DNA of 64,000 nucleotides from Candidatus Gastranaerophilales bacterium (lineage in GTDB: Bacteria > Cyanobacteriota > Vampirovibrionia > Gastranaerophilales > Gastranaerophilaceae): positions 62,001-126,000 of the forward strand of contig JAFTXY010000001.1 in assembly GCA_017461425.1 (NCBI GenBank), in the 5' to 3' direction. Positions within the stretch are counted from its first letter, which is position 1. Every line of letters starts with the position of its first letter. The notes under the pieces were generated by a model. The model saw only the letters and a program-made list of their open reading frames with translations, did not search any database and had not been told where the DNA came from. Positions 25,961-35,575 of the stretch are shown piece by piece. The position numbers and the translations under genes are program-made.

Positions 25961-27174
25961 TATTGCCAAAAATTATCGCAAGAAATTATTTTTTCAACCC
26001 AATTATGACAGTCATCTTTATCAATAGATAACAATCTTGCACCACCTCTTGCAGGATGACCACCTGCATTTTGAGTAAAATCATCAATTTTATAATCTTC
26101 AATATAATCATAAAATTTCAATAAATCTGGTTTTTTAGTATGTGCGCTTAATCTATAAACTTGATTAGCTTCATAAAAAACAAATGCGGCTTCAACACCA
26201 TTCAATTTATCATTATCAAATTTATTATTTAAAATATCTTGTCTAAAACGATTTAAAATTGTGCTTGTTCTAGCATTTTCTCCACCCAAACTTTGCCAAA
26301 TTTTATCGTCTGGCGGAATTTCCACGTAAGCAATTTTTTTATTAGGACTTAGTTTCAAATTTTTGTACAAAGATTGTTGAAATTTTTCTTCTTCCGGAGT
26401 TAAAGATGACATAATATCTATTGCTTTTGCAATTCTATCTGTTTGAAAACTATTTAACTTAGAAATTAGGCTAATATATATTTCATAAGCATTTTTATCA
26501 TTCATTAACTCTGCTTTTGGTGAAATTATTCCTCTTTTACCATCGCAAATTATTAATCCACGTTTAACACCATCATCAACTAAACCAAAAAATAAATCGT
26601 AAGCGGTATCTTTATCAATTTCTTTTCCAATACTTTCAAAAAACCTATAGACAATGCTTGTAGTGCTTGGCGCAGATGCATCCGTATAATATGCTACACG
26701 AGATTTTGGAACATCATGTTTATCAAACGATTTTGTTAGTAAAATAGAATTTTCATCAACCATATCATTTCCGATATGATGATCAAAACCCATAATTTTT
26801 CCTGATTGCTGTGCATGAGCTACAAGATTTTTATTAATTCTTTCTTTTTCTCCAAAATCAACACAAAAAGTAATATCTGGAGTTATTGAATTAATTTTTT
26901 CTGTTTCATTTGCTTGAATTATATTACAATCAGTTCTTCTTGGATATAAAGAGTTAAGATTTTTTTGATCGATGATAATCCTTGCATTTATACCCAATTC
27001 ACTTAAATATTCCCACATTGCAATTGCAGAATTTAAACCATCTCTATCAGTGGAGCTATGAGAAATAATATCAATATTTTTTGCGTTTCTTAATTGTGAA
27101 TCAACATACTTTGCCTGTGATGATGGCATTTTGTTTGCTCTAAAACTGGTTTGGCATACTTTTTGAAGTTTCAT
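25960..27174 (-). CDS. DHH/DHHA1 phosphoesterase with N-terminal signature
   Basis: This 404-residue protein resembles NrnA-type enzymes that degrade short oligoribonucleotides or remove phosphate from pAp. Motifs are SHSSTDRDGLNSA (39-50, motif I with Asp pair), FCVDFGEKE (motif II), GFDHHIGN (about 129-136, the DHH box) and a DHHA1 glycine motif NAGGHPARGG (about 372-381), which differs from the usual GGGH. Metal ligands appear complete, so it is probably active. The first 15 residues (MKLQKVCQTSFRANK) are an extra head resembling five other proteins here. It follows udg by 1 bp. Confidence 0.78.
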   Translation of the reverse strand: MKLQKVCQTSFRANKMPSSQAKYVDSQLRNAKNIDIISHSSTDRDGLNSAIAMWEYLSELGINARIIIDQKNLNSLYPRRTDCNIIQANETEKINSITPDITFCVDFGEKERINKNLVAHAQQSGKIMGFDHHIGNDMVDENSILLTKSFDKHDVPKSRVAYYTDASAPSTTSIVYRFFESIGKEIDKDTAYDLFFGLVDDGVKRGLIICDGKRGIISPKAELMNDKNAYEIYISLISKLNSFQTDRIAKAIDIMSSLTPEEEKFQQSLYKNLKLSPNKKIAYVEIPPDDKIWQSLGGENARTSTILNRFRQDILNNKFDNDKLNGVEAAFVFYEANQVYRLSAHTKKPDLLKFYDYIEDYKIDDFTQNAGGHPARGGARLLSIDKDDCHNWVEKIISCDNFWQ

Positions 27175-27175
27175 A

Positions 27176-27757
27176 CTAACCTTCTTTTATTAATTCTTGT
27201 ATCATTTCTAAATCTTTTTTAAATAAATATCTTGGGGTGCCTTCATCCATTGAATGATATCTTAAAAGATATGACGGATGAAAAATTGGAATATATTTTC
27301 TATTATCAATTTCAAAAATTTGTCCTCTTGCTTTTGAAATTGTAAGTTTTTTATCTTGAATAAAGCTTTCTAGCGCAGTTGAACCAACTAGTACAATGAT
27401 TTTTGGGTTAACTAGCTCTATTTGTTTTTCAAGATATCTTTTACAAGCTTCTTTTTCTTCTGTTTTTGGCTTTCTATTTTGAGGTGGACGACATTTAATT
27501 GTATTTGCAATATAAAAATCATCTTTTGAAAAACCAACATCAAACATAAACTTACGCAACAATTGACCAGCTCTTCCAATAAAAGGAATACCCGTTATGT
27601 CTTCATTATGTCCAGGAGCCTCACCTATAAACATAATGGGTGCATTATTGCACCCATCTGAAAAAACTATTTTATTGCGTGATTCACACAAAGAACATTT
27701 TGTACATTTTTGTACTTCAAGTCTTAGATTATTCAATTGTTCTTGTGTTGTTAGCAT
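27176..27757 (-). CDS. Uracil-DNA glycosylase, family 4 (Fe-S)
   Basis: This enzyme removes uracil from DNA in base-excision repair. The 193-residue protein has the family 4 cluster cysteines in the correct spacing: Cys18, Cys21, Cys89 and Cys105. Motif A is GEAPGHNED (45-53) and motif B is HPSYLLR. The DNA-binding PFIGRAGQLL segment lies at 58-67. It is the first gene of a pair with the DHH protein. The ribosome site before the ATG is weak, and the upstream spacer from prs has unusual sequence. Confidence 0.9.
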   Translation of the reverse strand: MLTTQEQLNNLRLEVQKCTKCSLCESRNKIVFSDGCNNAPIMFIGEAPGHNEDITGIPFIGRAGQLLRKFMFDVGFSKDDFYIANTIKCRPPQNRKPKTEEKEACKRYLEKQIELVNPKIIVLVGSTALESFIQDKKLTISKARGQIFEIDNRKYIPIFHPSYLLRYHSMDEGTPRYLFKKDLEMIQELIKEG

Positions 27758-27774
27758 ACGATTATCTCTTTATA

Positions 27775-27942
27775 GCTACACTCTGTTATTGCTTTGCTCC
27801 TGTGGGCATCTCGTCAAATTCGCTATCACTTTGTTGCCGCTCATTGACTCAATTGTCCTACGTCGCCTTTCAATAGTTTCGCCTAAAAACGTCAAAATTC
27901 ACATTTTGCCGTTTTCTATACGGCTACACTCTGTTATTGCTT
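27775..27942. repeat. Spacer bounded by 20-bp direct repeats
   Basis: An identical 20-bp sequence occurs at 27775-27794 and 27923-27942, starting GCTACACTC and ending ATTGCTT. The 128 bp between them are less AT-rich than the surroundings. They contain two small hairpins (CAAAAT/ATTTTG at 27893-27908; GCCGT/ACGGC at 27908-27924). The right-hand copy overlaps the last codons of prs. It looks like a miniature or dispersed repeat element inserted between prs and udg, but no transposase is present. Confidence 0.6.
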
Positions 27943-28947
27943 ATACTCAATTTCGAAACCAAACAAGCTTGAAACTGATTTATCATCATGAATTCTAGAA
28001 ATTGCTTCACCCAACAAAGGAGCAACGCTAACTTGTTTAATTTTTTCCGGAATAACTGTGTCTTTTAAAGGAATTGTATTTGTAACTACAACTTCTTTAA
28101 TAGGAGATGCTTCAAGTCTTTCTAAAGCAGGTCCTGAGAATACTGGGTGCACCGCACAAACGTAAACATCTTTTGCGCCTTGTTCTTTAAGCATTCTTGC
28201 GGCTTCGCAAATAGTTCCTGCTGTATCAATGATGTCATCAAACATTACGCAAACTTTATCTTTAACATCACCGATAATATTGCAAGCAATTGCACTGTTA
28301 TGTTTGTCACGACGTTTATCAATGATTGCGATTGGAGCACCAACTTGTTTTGCCAATGCTCTGGTTCTTTTAACGCCACCCATATCAGGAGAAACACAAA
28401 CAAGTTCAGAGCCAACTGTATCAATATTTTTAACATAATTAACAATAACCGGAGTTGCATATATATGATCAACTAAAATATTAAAGAAGCCTTGAATTTG
28501 ACCTGTATGCAAATCCATTGCAAGAACTCTTGTAGCACCAGCCTGAGTTAATAAATCGGCAACCAATTTTGCAGTAATCGCTTCACGACCTGAAGCTTTT
28601 CTATCTTGACGAGCATAACCATAATATGGAATTACTGCTGTTATTGATTTTGCGCTTGCACGTTTAAATGCATCTAATAATATTAATAATTCAACCAAAT
28701 TTTCATTAACAGGATTACAAATTGGTTGAACTATGAAAACATCATCACCACGAACAGAATCTTGAATTTGTACATAAATTTCACCATCTGAAAAATCTTT
28801 TATAGTAATGGGTTCAAGAGTTGTTCCTAAATATTGAGCAATTTCTTGCGCTAAAGGATTATTAGAACGTCCGGAAAATAATTTAATATCGTGAGTTGGT
28901 AATATTTTTTTAATTTGTTCTAATTCTGTTTCAAGTTCCAGGTTCAT
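27934..28947 (-). CDS. prs: Ribose-phosphate pyrophosphokinase
   Basis: This enzyme makes PRPP from ribose-5-phosphate and ATP for nucleotide, His, Trp and NAD synthesis. The 337-residue protein has IKLFSGRSNNPLA, the catalytic flexible-loop segment YGYARQDRK, the divalent-metal site MDLHTGQIQGFF, CVSPDMGGVKR and the PRPP loop VMFDDIIDTAGT. ATG follows the glmU stop with no gap, and GGAG lies inside the glmU end. The glmU-prs order is seen in many bacteria. The last codons lie inside a 20-bp repeat copy. Confidence 0.96.
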   Translation of the reverse strand: MNLELETELEQIKKILPTHDIKLFSGRSNNPLAQEIAQYLGTTLEPITIKDFSDGEIYVQIQDSVRGDDVFIVQPICNPVNENLVELLILLDAFKRASAKSITAVIPYYGYARQDRKASGREAITAKLVADLLTQAGATRVLAMDLHTGQIQGFFNILVDHIYATPVIVNYVKNIDTVGSELVCVSPDMGGVKRTRALAKQVGAPIAIIDKRRDKHNSAIACNIIGDVKDKVCVMFDDIIDTAGTICEAARMLKEQGAKDVYVCAVHPVFSGPALERLEASPIKEVVVTNTIPLKDTVIPEKIKQVSVAPLLGEAISRIHDDKSVSSLFGFEIEYKQ

Positions 28948-30240
28948 TTAGTTCTCCTTTTTATTTTTTACCCAGTTTTTAATTTCTTTTTGCGGAGCAC
29001 GAGACATTGCTAATGAATTTGCTTCCACGTCTTTTGTTATACAGCTTTGAGCAGCTATAAATGCATCATGTCTAATATCGAGTGGTGCTACTAACACGCT
29101 ATTTGAACCAACTGACACGTTATCTTGCAAAACTGTTGTGTGTTTTTCTTTGGTTATTGAATTGTAGTTTGCAAATATTGTTCCAGCACCGATATTTACA
29201 TTGGAGCCAACGATAGCATCTCCTACATAACTTAAATGACAAACATTGGTTTTTTTTGCTATTTTTGCATTTTTTAATTCAACAAAATTACCAATTTTTG
29301 ACTCTTCGCCAACCTCACAATTGCCTCTAATGTGGGTCATTGGACCAATTTTACATTTCTTAGCAATTTTGTTTTTTCCTTCAATATATGTATTAGGAAA
29401 AATAGTTGTATCTTCACCAATTGTTGTTTCAGGAGAGATATATGTAGAATCAGGATCAACAATAGTTACACCATTTTCCATTAATTCTTTTATATATCTT
29501 TCCTTCATATATTTTGTTGCAACTGCTAAATTTTCTCTTGAATTGATTCCATAAATTTCTTTATTATCTTTTGCGGTATATCCAAGAACAACATGCTGAT
29601 TATCTCTTGCCCATTTAACAATATCAGTTAAATAATATTCACCTTGGACGTTATTGTTTCTCATTTCATTAAATGAATTTTTCATTTTTGCCCAATTTAA
29701 GCAATAAACGCCAGTATTGACTTCTTTAATTTCTTTAACCGATTCAGATGCATCCTTTTCTTCAACAATTTTTATAACTTCATCTTTTGCGTTGCGAAGT
29801 ATTCTTCCATATCCATAAGGATTTTCAAATTCTGTTGTCATAACAGTTAAATCGGCATTATTATCCTCATGAAAAGTTACCAAGCCTTTTAAAGTTTTTG
29901 TTGTTAATAAAGGCGTATCACCACAGGCAATAATGACATTTCCTCTAAACTCATGCAAAAGAGGAACTGCTTGTGCAACTGCATGCCCTGTTCCAAGTTG
30001 TTCTTTTTGAAGAGTAGTTTTTACATATTTATAGTTGCGATTTAAATAATCTTCAACATCATGAGCTCCATGACCAATAATAACTATGCTTTGCATTTTA
30101 TGATGCAATCTATTTATTGCATCTAAAACCCAACCTAATAATGGTTTAGAAAAAATTTCATGAAGGACCTTTGGTTTGGCTGATTTCATTCTTGTACCTT
30201 TTCCAGCCCCTAAAATAATCGCTCTAAGCTCTTTTTCCAT
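28948..30240 (-). CDS. glmU: Bifunctional UDP-GlcNAc pyrophosphorylase/GlcN-1-P acetyltransferase
   Basis: This enzyme acetylates glucosamine-1-phosphate and couples it to UTP, making the precursor of peptidoglycan and lipid A. The N-terminal nucleotidyltransferase has LGAGKGTRMKS (10-20), QLGTGHAV and CGDTPLL. The C-terminal left-handed beta-helix starts near residue 245 and has VCHLSYVGDAIVG, the acetyl-CoA site region. At 430 residues it is a little short at the C-terminus compared with E. coli (456). AAGGA lies before the ATG. It feeds the lpx genes in this window. Confidence 0.96.
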   Translation of the reverse strand: MEKELRAIILGAGKGTRMKSAKPKVLHEIFSKPLLGWVLDAINRLHHKMQSIVIIGHGAHDVEDYLNRNYKYVKTTLQKEQLGTGHAVAQAVPLLHEFRGNVIIACGDTPLLTTKTLKGLVTFHEDNNADLTVMTTEFENPYGYGRILRNAKDEVIKIVEEKDASESVKEIKEVNTGVYCLNWAKMKNSFNEMRNNNVQGEYYLTDIVKWARDNQHVVLGYTAKDNKEIYGINSRENLAVATKYMKERYIKELMENGVTIVDPDSTYISPETTIGEDTTIFPNTYIEGKNKIAKKCKIGPMTHIRGNCEVGEESKIGNFVELKNAKIAKKTNVCHLSYVGDAIVGSNVNIGAGTIFANYNSITKEKHTTVLQDNVSVGSNSVLVAPLDIRHDAFIAAQSCITKDVEANSLAMSRAPQKEIKNWVKNKKEN

Positions 30241-30348
30241 AAAATTTTATCCTTCAAAGTTATATTGTTTTTTTAATGGAATTTTCTCATAAAAAGTAAA
30301 ATTATAGAATAATTTTTTTCAATATACGACACAATTGTTAACAAAAAT

Positions 30349-30372
30349 AAAACCCTGCAGAAGCAGGGTTTT
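30349..30372 (-). terminator. Terminator of the small membrane-protein gene
   Basis: The stem AAAACCCTGC/GCAGGGTTTT has an AGAA loop. On the minus strand it is followed by a T-rich tail before glmU. Confidence 0.88.
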
Positions 30373-30375
30373 AAA

Positions 30376-30558
30376 TTATCTATTATTTACATCATTAATA
30401 TCATTTTGCGTATTTTGTCGACTTGTGTTAACAGTTTGAACAGTTTTTTCTTGACTCATAACATTTAGCGCATTTTGTTTCCAACTAGAAAAATCGTAAT
30501 TGTTTTGAGCATACCAAATTCCACCGCAAATTGCTAAAAAAATAATCCATTTGCCCAT
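30376..30558 (-). CDS. Small single-span membrane protein (60 aa)
   Basis: No family is recognised. Residues 3-18 form one hydrophobic segment (MGKWIIFLAICGGIWYAQ). A polar Asn/Gln/Thr tail follows. AAAGGAG before the ATG and a dedicated terminator support a real gene. It is divergent from nanE. Confidence 0.7.
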   Translation of the reverse strand: MGKWIIFLAICGGIWYAQNNYDFSSWKQNALNVMSQEKTVQTVNTSRQNTQNDINDVNNR

Positions 30559-30609
30559 TTTTTTTCTCCTTTTTAATAATTTTATTATATATGATTTTTA
30601 AAATGGTTG

Positions 30610-30615
30610 TATAAT
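30610..30615 (+). promoter_or_regulatory. -10 box 7 nt before nanE (leaderless candidate)
   Basis: TATAAT ends 7 nt before the ATG of nanE, so transcription should start at or next to the A of the start codon. No Shine-Dalgarno sequence is present. The upstream TTG gives an extended -10 context. Confidence 0.5.
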
Positions 30616-30622
30616 ATATTGT

Positions 30623-31324
30623 ATGGATATTTTACAAAAAATCAAAAATCAAATAATCGTCTCAATCCAAGCAATGCCCGAAGAGCCTTTGTATGACAAA
30701 AACTGCATAATTGCTATGGCAAAAAGCATTATAAATCTAGGAGGAATTAACGCTGTTAGATTGGCTGGACAAAGAGATATTAAAAACATAAAAAAACTTT
30801 TTCCCAATATAGTTGTCATAGGAATTACAAAACCAAATAAAATTCCTGAAAATTACAAAGAATTAGTTTATATAACTCCAACAATTAATGATTGCAAAAA
30901 AATCATTGAAGCAGGAGCAGATATCATAGCCCTTGATGGCACAATGAGAAAAAGACCAAATGATGAAAAACTTGAAGATTTACTACATTACATAAAATCG
31001 CAAAACAAACTAGCAATGGCAGATATCGCTACTTTTGAAGAAGCAAAAAATGCGGCAAAATTAGGCTTTGATATCATTTCAACAACCCTTAGTGGTTACA
31101 CAAAAGAAACCGAAAATAACCCTGATACTCCAGATTTTGAACTTGTTAAACATATAAAAAAAGAGTTGGATATTTTTACAATTTTAGAAGGTAAAATTTG
31201 GGAAAAAAACGAAGCAAAAGAAGCTTTTTTATGCAAAGCTGATGCAATCGTAATAGGCTCAGCAATTACAAGACCGCAACTTATAGCAAAAAGATTTATA
31301 AAAGCAATTGAGGAAATAAAATGA
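30623..31324 (+). CDS. nanE: N-acetylmannosamine-6-phosphate 2-epimerase
   Basis: This TIM-barrel enzyme converts ManNAc-6-P to GlcNAc-6-P in sialic acid and amino-sugar use. The 233-residue protein has IIVSIQAMPEEPLYD at the start, GAVRLAG-like NAVRLAG, GIDIIALDGTMRKRP-type ADIIALDGTMRKRP and the DIISTTLSGYT stretch, all family features. The frame overlaps nanK by 4 bp (ATGA). The lyase nanA and a sialic acid transporter are not in the window. The pair may serve cell-envelope amino-sugar recycling instead. Confidence 0.9.
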   Translation: MDILQKIKNQIIVSIQAMPEEPLYDKNCIIAMAKSIINLGGINAVRLAGQRDIKNIKKLFPNIVVIGITKPNKIPENYKELVYITPTINDCKKIIEAGADIIALDGTMRKRPNDEKLEDLLHYIKSQNKLAMADIATFEEAKNAAKLGFDIISTTLSGYTKETENNPDTPDFELVKHIKKELDIFTILEGKIWEKNEAKEAFLCKADAIVIGSAITRPQLIAKRFIKAIEEIK

Positions 31325-32196
31325 ATTTAGCTCTTGGAATTGATATAGGCGGAACAAAAATATCATATGCGCTTATAAACCAAAATGGTGAAATAACTAC
31401 AGAAATAGAAAAACTATCCACACCAAAAACAAAAGAAGAAATAGAAAACCTATTAAAAAATATAATTTCAAAATACGAAGCTCAAATTTTATTTACAGCA
31501 ATTGCCACAGCAGGAGCTGTTAATAATGAAAACACAAAAGTCATCGGCTCAACCGCAAATCTTGCAAAAGGATATAAAGACATAGATTTTCAAAAATTAA
31601 GCAGTAAAAAAGTTTTTATTGAGAATGATGCAAACTGTGCCGCTTGGGCAGAATATAAAATTGGCGCTTCAAAAGATACAAATAATTCTATAATGCTAAC
31701 TTTAGGAACAGGGGTTGGTGGCGGAATTATCATCAATAATAAACTTTTAAAAGGAAAATCTGGGGCAGCTGGCGAAATGCATTTTGCGCTTTCAAGACAT
31801 TCAAAAAGAGCTTGCACTTGTGGCGCATATGATTGTTTTGAAGCATATGCAAGCGGAAACGGATTAAGGCAAACAGGCATTGAAATATTTAACGATGAAG
31901 ATATAACAACATACGATATAGTAGAAAAAGCAAGAAACAACAACCCAAAAGCAATACAAACTCTCGAAATTTGGCAAAACGATATAGCTCTAGGGGTTTT
32001 GGGATTATTAAATATATTTGACTGCGATTGTGTTGTATTATCTGGCTCTATGGAAAAATTTGTAGATACAAAAAAAATAGAAGAATTTGTTAACAAAAAA
32101 ACAGTAACAACCCCAACAAAAATATACCATGCAAAAGCATCAAATAATTCTGGTATGATTGGTGCGGTTTTATTGGGATTTGATTTAATTAATTAA
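31321..32196 (+). CDS. nanK: ROK-family kinase, probable N-acetylmannosamine kinase
   Basis: This kinase phosphorylates an amino sugar at C6 using ATP. The 291-residue ROK protein begins with GIDIGGTKISYAL (phosphate-1 motif). It has ENDANCAAWAE (catalytic Asp), the LGTGVGGGII loop and the zinc motif CTCGAYDCFE. No DNA-binding domain is present, so it is a kinase and not a repressor. It overlaps nanE by 4 bp, which suggests ManNAc as substrate; GlcNAc or glucose remains possible. A second ROK kinase lies at 57.1-58.1 kb. Confidence 0.85.
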   Translation: MNLALGIDIGGTKISYALINQNGEITTEIEKLSTPKTKEEIENLLKNIISKYEAQILFTAIATAGAVNNENTKVIGSTANLAKGYKDIDFQKLSSKKVFIENDANCAAWAEYKIGASKDTNNSIMLTLGTGVGGGIIINNKLLKGKSGAAGEMHFALSRHSKRACTCGAYDCFEAYASGNGLRQTGIEIFNDEDITTYDIVEKARNNNPKAIQTLEIWQNDIALGVLGLLNIFDCDCVVLSGSMEKFVDTKKIEEFVNKKTVTTPTKIYHAKASNNSGMIGAVLLGFDLIN

Positions 32197-32285
32197 ATAA
32201 ATCTGCAACATATTTTACAAAACAACCACAAAAGATTTTTTGGTGTAAAATTGAGCATGAACAAAATTATCAGAGGAGAGCATAA

Positions 32286-33521
32286 ATGGAACTAGATAAA
32301 ATTAAAAATACAGACCCAGAAGTTGCCAAATATATTGATTTAGAATTAAAAAGACAAAGAGAAACAATAGAATTAATTGCCTCTGAAAATTTTACATCCG
32401 AAGCCGTTATGGCTGCTTGTGGAAGTGTTTTAACAAATAAATATGCAGAAGGAAAACCATACAAAAGATTTTATAACGGCTGCGAAAATGTCGATAAAAT
32501 AGAAGAATTAGCAGTTAAAAGATGTTGTGAATTATTTGGATGTGATCATGCTAACGTGCAACCACACTCAGGCGCACAAGCAAATATGGCAGTATTTTTG
32601 TATGCATTAAAAATCGGCGACACTGTTATGGGTATGGATTTATCTAATGGTGGACATTTAACCCATGGCTCTCCTGTTAATTTTTCAGGTTTAAACTATA
32701 ACATAATTTCATATGGAGTAGATGAAAACGGTGTTATAGATTATGAAGATGTTGAAGCAAAAGCTCGCCAACATAAACCAAAATTAATCATCGCAGGAGC
32801 AAGTAATTATTCAAGAATTATCGATTTTGAAAGATTTTCTAAAATTGCAAAAGAAGTTGGTGCATATTTAATGGTTGATATTGCCCATATTGCAGCTTTG
32901 GTTGCAACCAAAGTTCACCCAAGCCCAGTTCCATATGCAGATTTTGTTACAACAACAACTCATAAAACTCTAAGAGGTCCTCGTGGTGGAATTATTATGT
33001 GCAAAGAAGAACATGCGCAAGGCATAGATAAAGCAGTATTCCCAGGATTACAAGGTGGACCATTAGAACATATTATCGCAGGTAAAGCGGTAGCACTATT
33101 AGAAGCGCAACAAGATACTTTTAAAGAATATGCAAAACAAGTTGTTGAAAATTCAAAATGTTTAGCAAGTGAATTAATCTCGCAAGGTATTGATATTGTT
33201 GGCGGAAAATCTGAAAACCATGTTATGACAATAGATTTAAGAAGATTAAATAAAACCGGAAAAGATGTTGCTAATTTATTAGAAGAAGTTGGCATAACAG
33301 CAAACAAAAACACTGTTCCGAACGATCCTCAAAGTCCATTTGTTACTTCAGGGGTAAGAATTGGAACGGCAGCAACAACTACTCGAGGAATGAAAACATC
33401 CGAAATGAAAGAAATTGCTAAAATTATTGCAGATGCAATTTTAAATAGAGATAGCATAGAAAACCTAAGAGCAAAAAGCTTGGAACTATGCAAAAAATTC
33501 CCATTATATAAAGACATGTAA
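32286..33521 (+). CDS. glyA: Serine hydroxymethyltransferase
   Basis: This PLP enzyme interconverts serine and glycine with tetrahydrofolate and supplies one-carbon units. The 411-residue protein has [45 protein letters not shown] and the PLP lysine in [14 protein letters not shown] (about residue 226). AGAGGAG precedes the ATG. It is followed after 9 bp by the WecA-type gene with its own ribosome site. Confidence 0.97.
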   Translation: MELDKIKNTDPEVAKYIDLELKRQRETIELIASENFTSEAVMAACGSVLTNKYAEGKPYKRFYNGCENVDKIEELAVKRCCELFGCDHANVQPHSGAQANMAVFLYALKIGDTVMGMDLSNGGHLTHGSPVNFSGLNYNIISYGVDENGVIDYEDVEAKARQHKPKLIIAGASNYSRIIDFERFSKIAKEVGAYLMVDIAHIAALVATKVHPSPVPYADFVTTTTHKTLRGPRGGIIMCKEEHAQGIDKAVFPGLQGGPLEHIIAGKAVALLEAQQDTFKEYAKQVVENSKCLASELISQGIDIVGGKSENHVMTIDLRRLNKTGKDVANLLEEVGITANKNTVPNDPQSPFVTSGVRIGTAATTTRGMKTSEMKEIAKIIADAILNRDSIENLRAKSLELCKKFPLYKDM

Positions 33522-33530
33522 GGATAAATT

Positions 33531-34577
33531 ATGATAAAACTATCACAAGCTCATATTTTAGGTACAATAATAGCTTATTTATTAGGAATTTTTATTGTTC
33601 CCTTGGTGATATATTTTTCAAAAAAGAACAATCTTGTAGATGTTCCAAATGAAAGAAAAATCCACCATGGTCAAATTTCTCGCCTTGGCGGAGTTGCCAT
33701 ATGGGTTTCAGTTATGCTTACATTTTTATTTCTTGTTCTATTAAGCTATTATCCAAAAGGGCAAGGGTTATCCGCCATTGTTGTTGGCGGCTCTTTAATG
33801 TTTTTAATGGGCTTAATTGATGATGTTTATGGACTAAATGCAAAATTCAAATTATTTATACAAATTGCAATAGCAACAATTGTAATGCTTTTAGGAATTA
33901 GGATTGAAACTTTCTATAATCCCTTCGGGACAGACATTAGCCTAGGCTTTATGTCATATCCAATAACTTTATTGTGGATTGTAGGTATTACTAATGCAAT
34001 CAACTTTATAGACGGAATTGATGGATTAGCGGGTTCAATTGTTAGTATTTCCGCTCTTGCAATTGGGATTGTTTCATTAATTTTAGCTCCAGCAGCACCA
34101 ATAACAGCTTTGATTGCTTTTATTTTAATGGGTGCAATGTGCTCATTTTTAACATTCAACTACAACCCTGCTAAAATTTTTATGGGAGATTCAGGAGCAC
34201 TATATGCAGGATTTCTGTTAGCAACTTTATCTATAACAGGCATTGTTAAACCAAGTACAGGAATAAGCATGTATTTACCAATATTAATCCTTGCAGTTCC
34301 TTTGATGGATGTTGCTTTTTCTTCAACAAGGAGAATTCTAAAAGGCTCAAGTCCTTTTGTTGCAGATGCTGAACATATACACCATAAATTATTACATGCT
34401 GGCTATTCGCAAGACAAATTGGTTTTATTATTAGCTAGTTTTTCAATGGTTTGTGCTTTATTATCAATTTTTGTTGTTACAACTAAGAGCAAATTTATAA
34501 TCACAGCCCTAAGTTTAATTGGCGTTTTAATTGTGTTAAATGTTATTTCTAAAATGATTAAAAAGAAAAACGATTAA
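33531..34577 (+). CDS. Undecaprenyl-phosphate sugar-1-phosphate transferase (WecA/TagO type)
   Basis: This polytopic enzyme (348 residues, about ten membrane spans) moves a sugar-1-phosphate, usually GlcNAc-1-P, from a UDP-sugar to undecaprenyl phosphate. That step begins O-antigen or wall-polymer synthesis. It has DVPNERKIHHG, GLIDDVYGL, the catalytic NFIDGIDGLAG loop, MGDSGALYAGF and the HIHH motif (about 281-284), which marks the WecA group and not MraY. AAGGAT lies before the ATG. Sugar specificity cannot be read. Confidence 0.9.
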   Translation: MIKLSQAHILGTIIAYLLGIFIVPLVIYFSKKNNLVDVPNERKIHHGQISRLGGVAIWVSVMLTFLFLVLLSYYPKGQGLSAIVVGGSLMFLMGLIDDVYGLNAKFKLFIQIAIATIVMLLGIRIETFYNPFGTDISLGFMSYPITLLWIVGITNAINFIDGIDGLAGSIVSISALAIGIVSLILAPAAPITALIAFILMGAMCSFLTFNYNPAKIFMGDSGALYAGFLLATLSITGIVKPSTGISMYLPILILAVPLMDVAFSSTRRILKGSSPFVADAEHIHHKLLHAGYSQDKLVLLLASFSMVCALLSIFVVTTKSKFIITALSLIGVLIVLNVISKMIKKKND

Positions 34578-34633
34578 CAAAAATATTCCTTTATGTGCTT
34601 TATATTACTATCTAAATAAATTAAGGAAGTATT

Positions 34634-35575
34634 ATGCGCATACAAGCAATAACAAATAACATTTCACCATATAAAATTAACAAAAATAATACCCAAAAAC
34701 CAAATCTATCTTTAACAAAAGATGTCTTTTTTGCTTCAACACGCATAGAAGATAGAGAAATGGTTTCCCAGCAAATCACGCAATTTGTTGAAGATATTAG
34801 CACTTGTATTTTTGGAAAAAATATAGTTTCTTTTGAAGAAATTAGAAAATCTATAAATAAAATTGCGCCAGACATTAATGTAATTGAAAAAAATCCAGAA
34901 GATTATACTTTAAAAGTTATTAGCAAAACAAGAAGTATCATAACAGAAGACAGAGAAACACAAAAAGCTGATGTTCATAATTATCCGCCTGTTTTATATA
35001 TTGACCCGACAACAGAAGATGATGGAGATAAAATAATCTTATTAAAAAACATTATTATGGAAACCCTAAAACATAAACTTAATTGCTTAGGTTCTGATTA
35101 TGATGAAAATGCAATTATTGGAAACATATTAAGAAGATACAATCCATCACAAGCGCAATATATTTCAGATGAACTTGATAGATGCTATGATATGATTGAA
35201 ACAAGCATAGATGGTACCATGAGCCAATTACAATATGAATCATTCCCAGAAGATGAATCTAAATATAAAAAAATAAGAAATAAGTGTGTAAAAAATGCTA
35301 TTTCAAACGGATTTAAAACAAGTCCAATTCTTCTTTTAACTCCAGGCGGAAAAGAAACAAAAAAACTATTTTCAACAAAAATTAAAAAAGAACTTATTGC
35401 AAGAACAGCGATAATAAATGCATTCACATATACTTATTTAAATTTTATCAATCCAAACCTTCCTGATGATGTAGATTTAGAAGAAAATCCAGGATTAGCA
35501 GGATTAATGCTTAGTTTTGAAATACAAAAATATTCAAAAGATTTTTATCAAGAGCTTCTAAGACAAATAAACTAA
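34634..35575 (+). CDS. Hypothetical protein, paralogue of the next gene without HExxH
   Basis: This 313-residue protein is not recognised. It starts MRIQAITNNISPYK, similar to the next gene. Residues 139-150 (NIIMETLKHKLN) align by position and spacing with NLLHEGIHFLQD of the neighbour, keeping the Glu but replacing the two His by Met and Lys. Downstream helices are rich in Arg, Lys and Glu and share little sequence. If the homology is real, this is an inactive partner. It ends TAATG, overlapping the neighbour's start by one base, so the two are translated together. AAGGAAG precedes its ATG. Confidence 0.55.
   Translation: MRIQAITNNISPYKINKNNTQKPNLSLTKDVFFASTRIEDREMVSQQITQFVEDISTCIFGKNIVSFEEIRKSINKIAPDINVIEKNPEDYTLKVISKTRSIITEDRETQKADVHNYPPVLYIDPTTEDDGDKIILLKNIIMETLKHKLNCLGSDYDENAIIGNILRRYNPSQAQYISDELDRCYDMIETSIDGTMSQLQYESFPEDESKYKKIRNKCVKNAISNGFKTSPILLLTPGGKETKKLFSTKIKKELIARTAIINAFTYTYLNFINPNLPDDVDLEENPGLAGLMLSFEIQKYSKDFYQELLRQIN

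Noticed and set aside
25694-25969. Leu-rich reading frame on the minus strand
   Set aside because: It is the shadow of the coiled-coil heptads of the plus-strand gene and runs through the terminator.
27597-27998. Reading frames on the plus strand across the prs-udg spacer
   Set aside because: They have no ribosome site and overlap two well-supported genes and a repeat. They look like chance frames.
31321-32196. ROK proteins as NagC-type repressors
   Set aside because: Neither this protein nor the one at 57124-58089 has an N-terminal DNA-binding helix-turn-helix. Both have kinase motifs and the zinc site.
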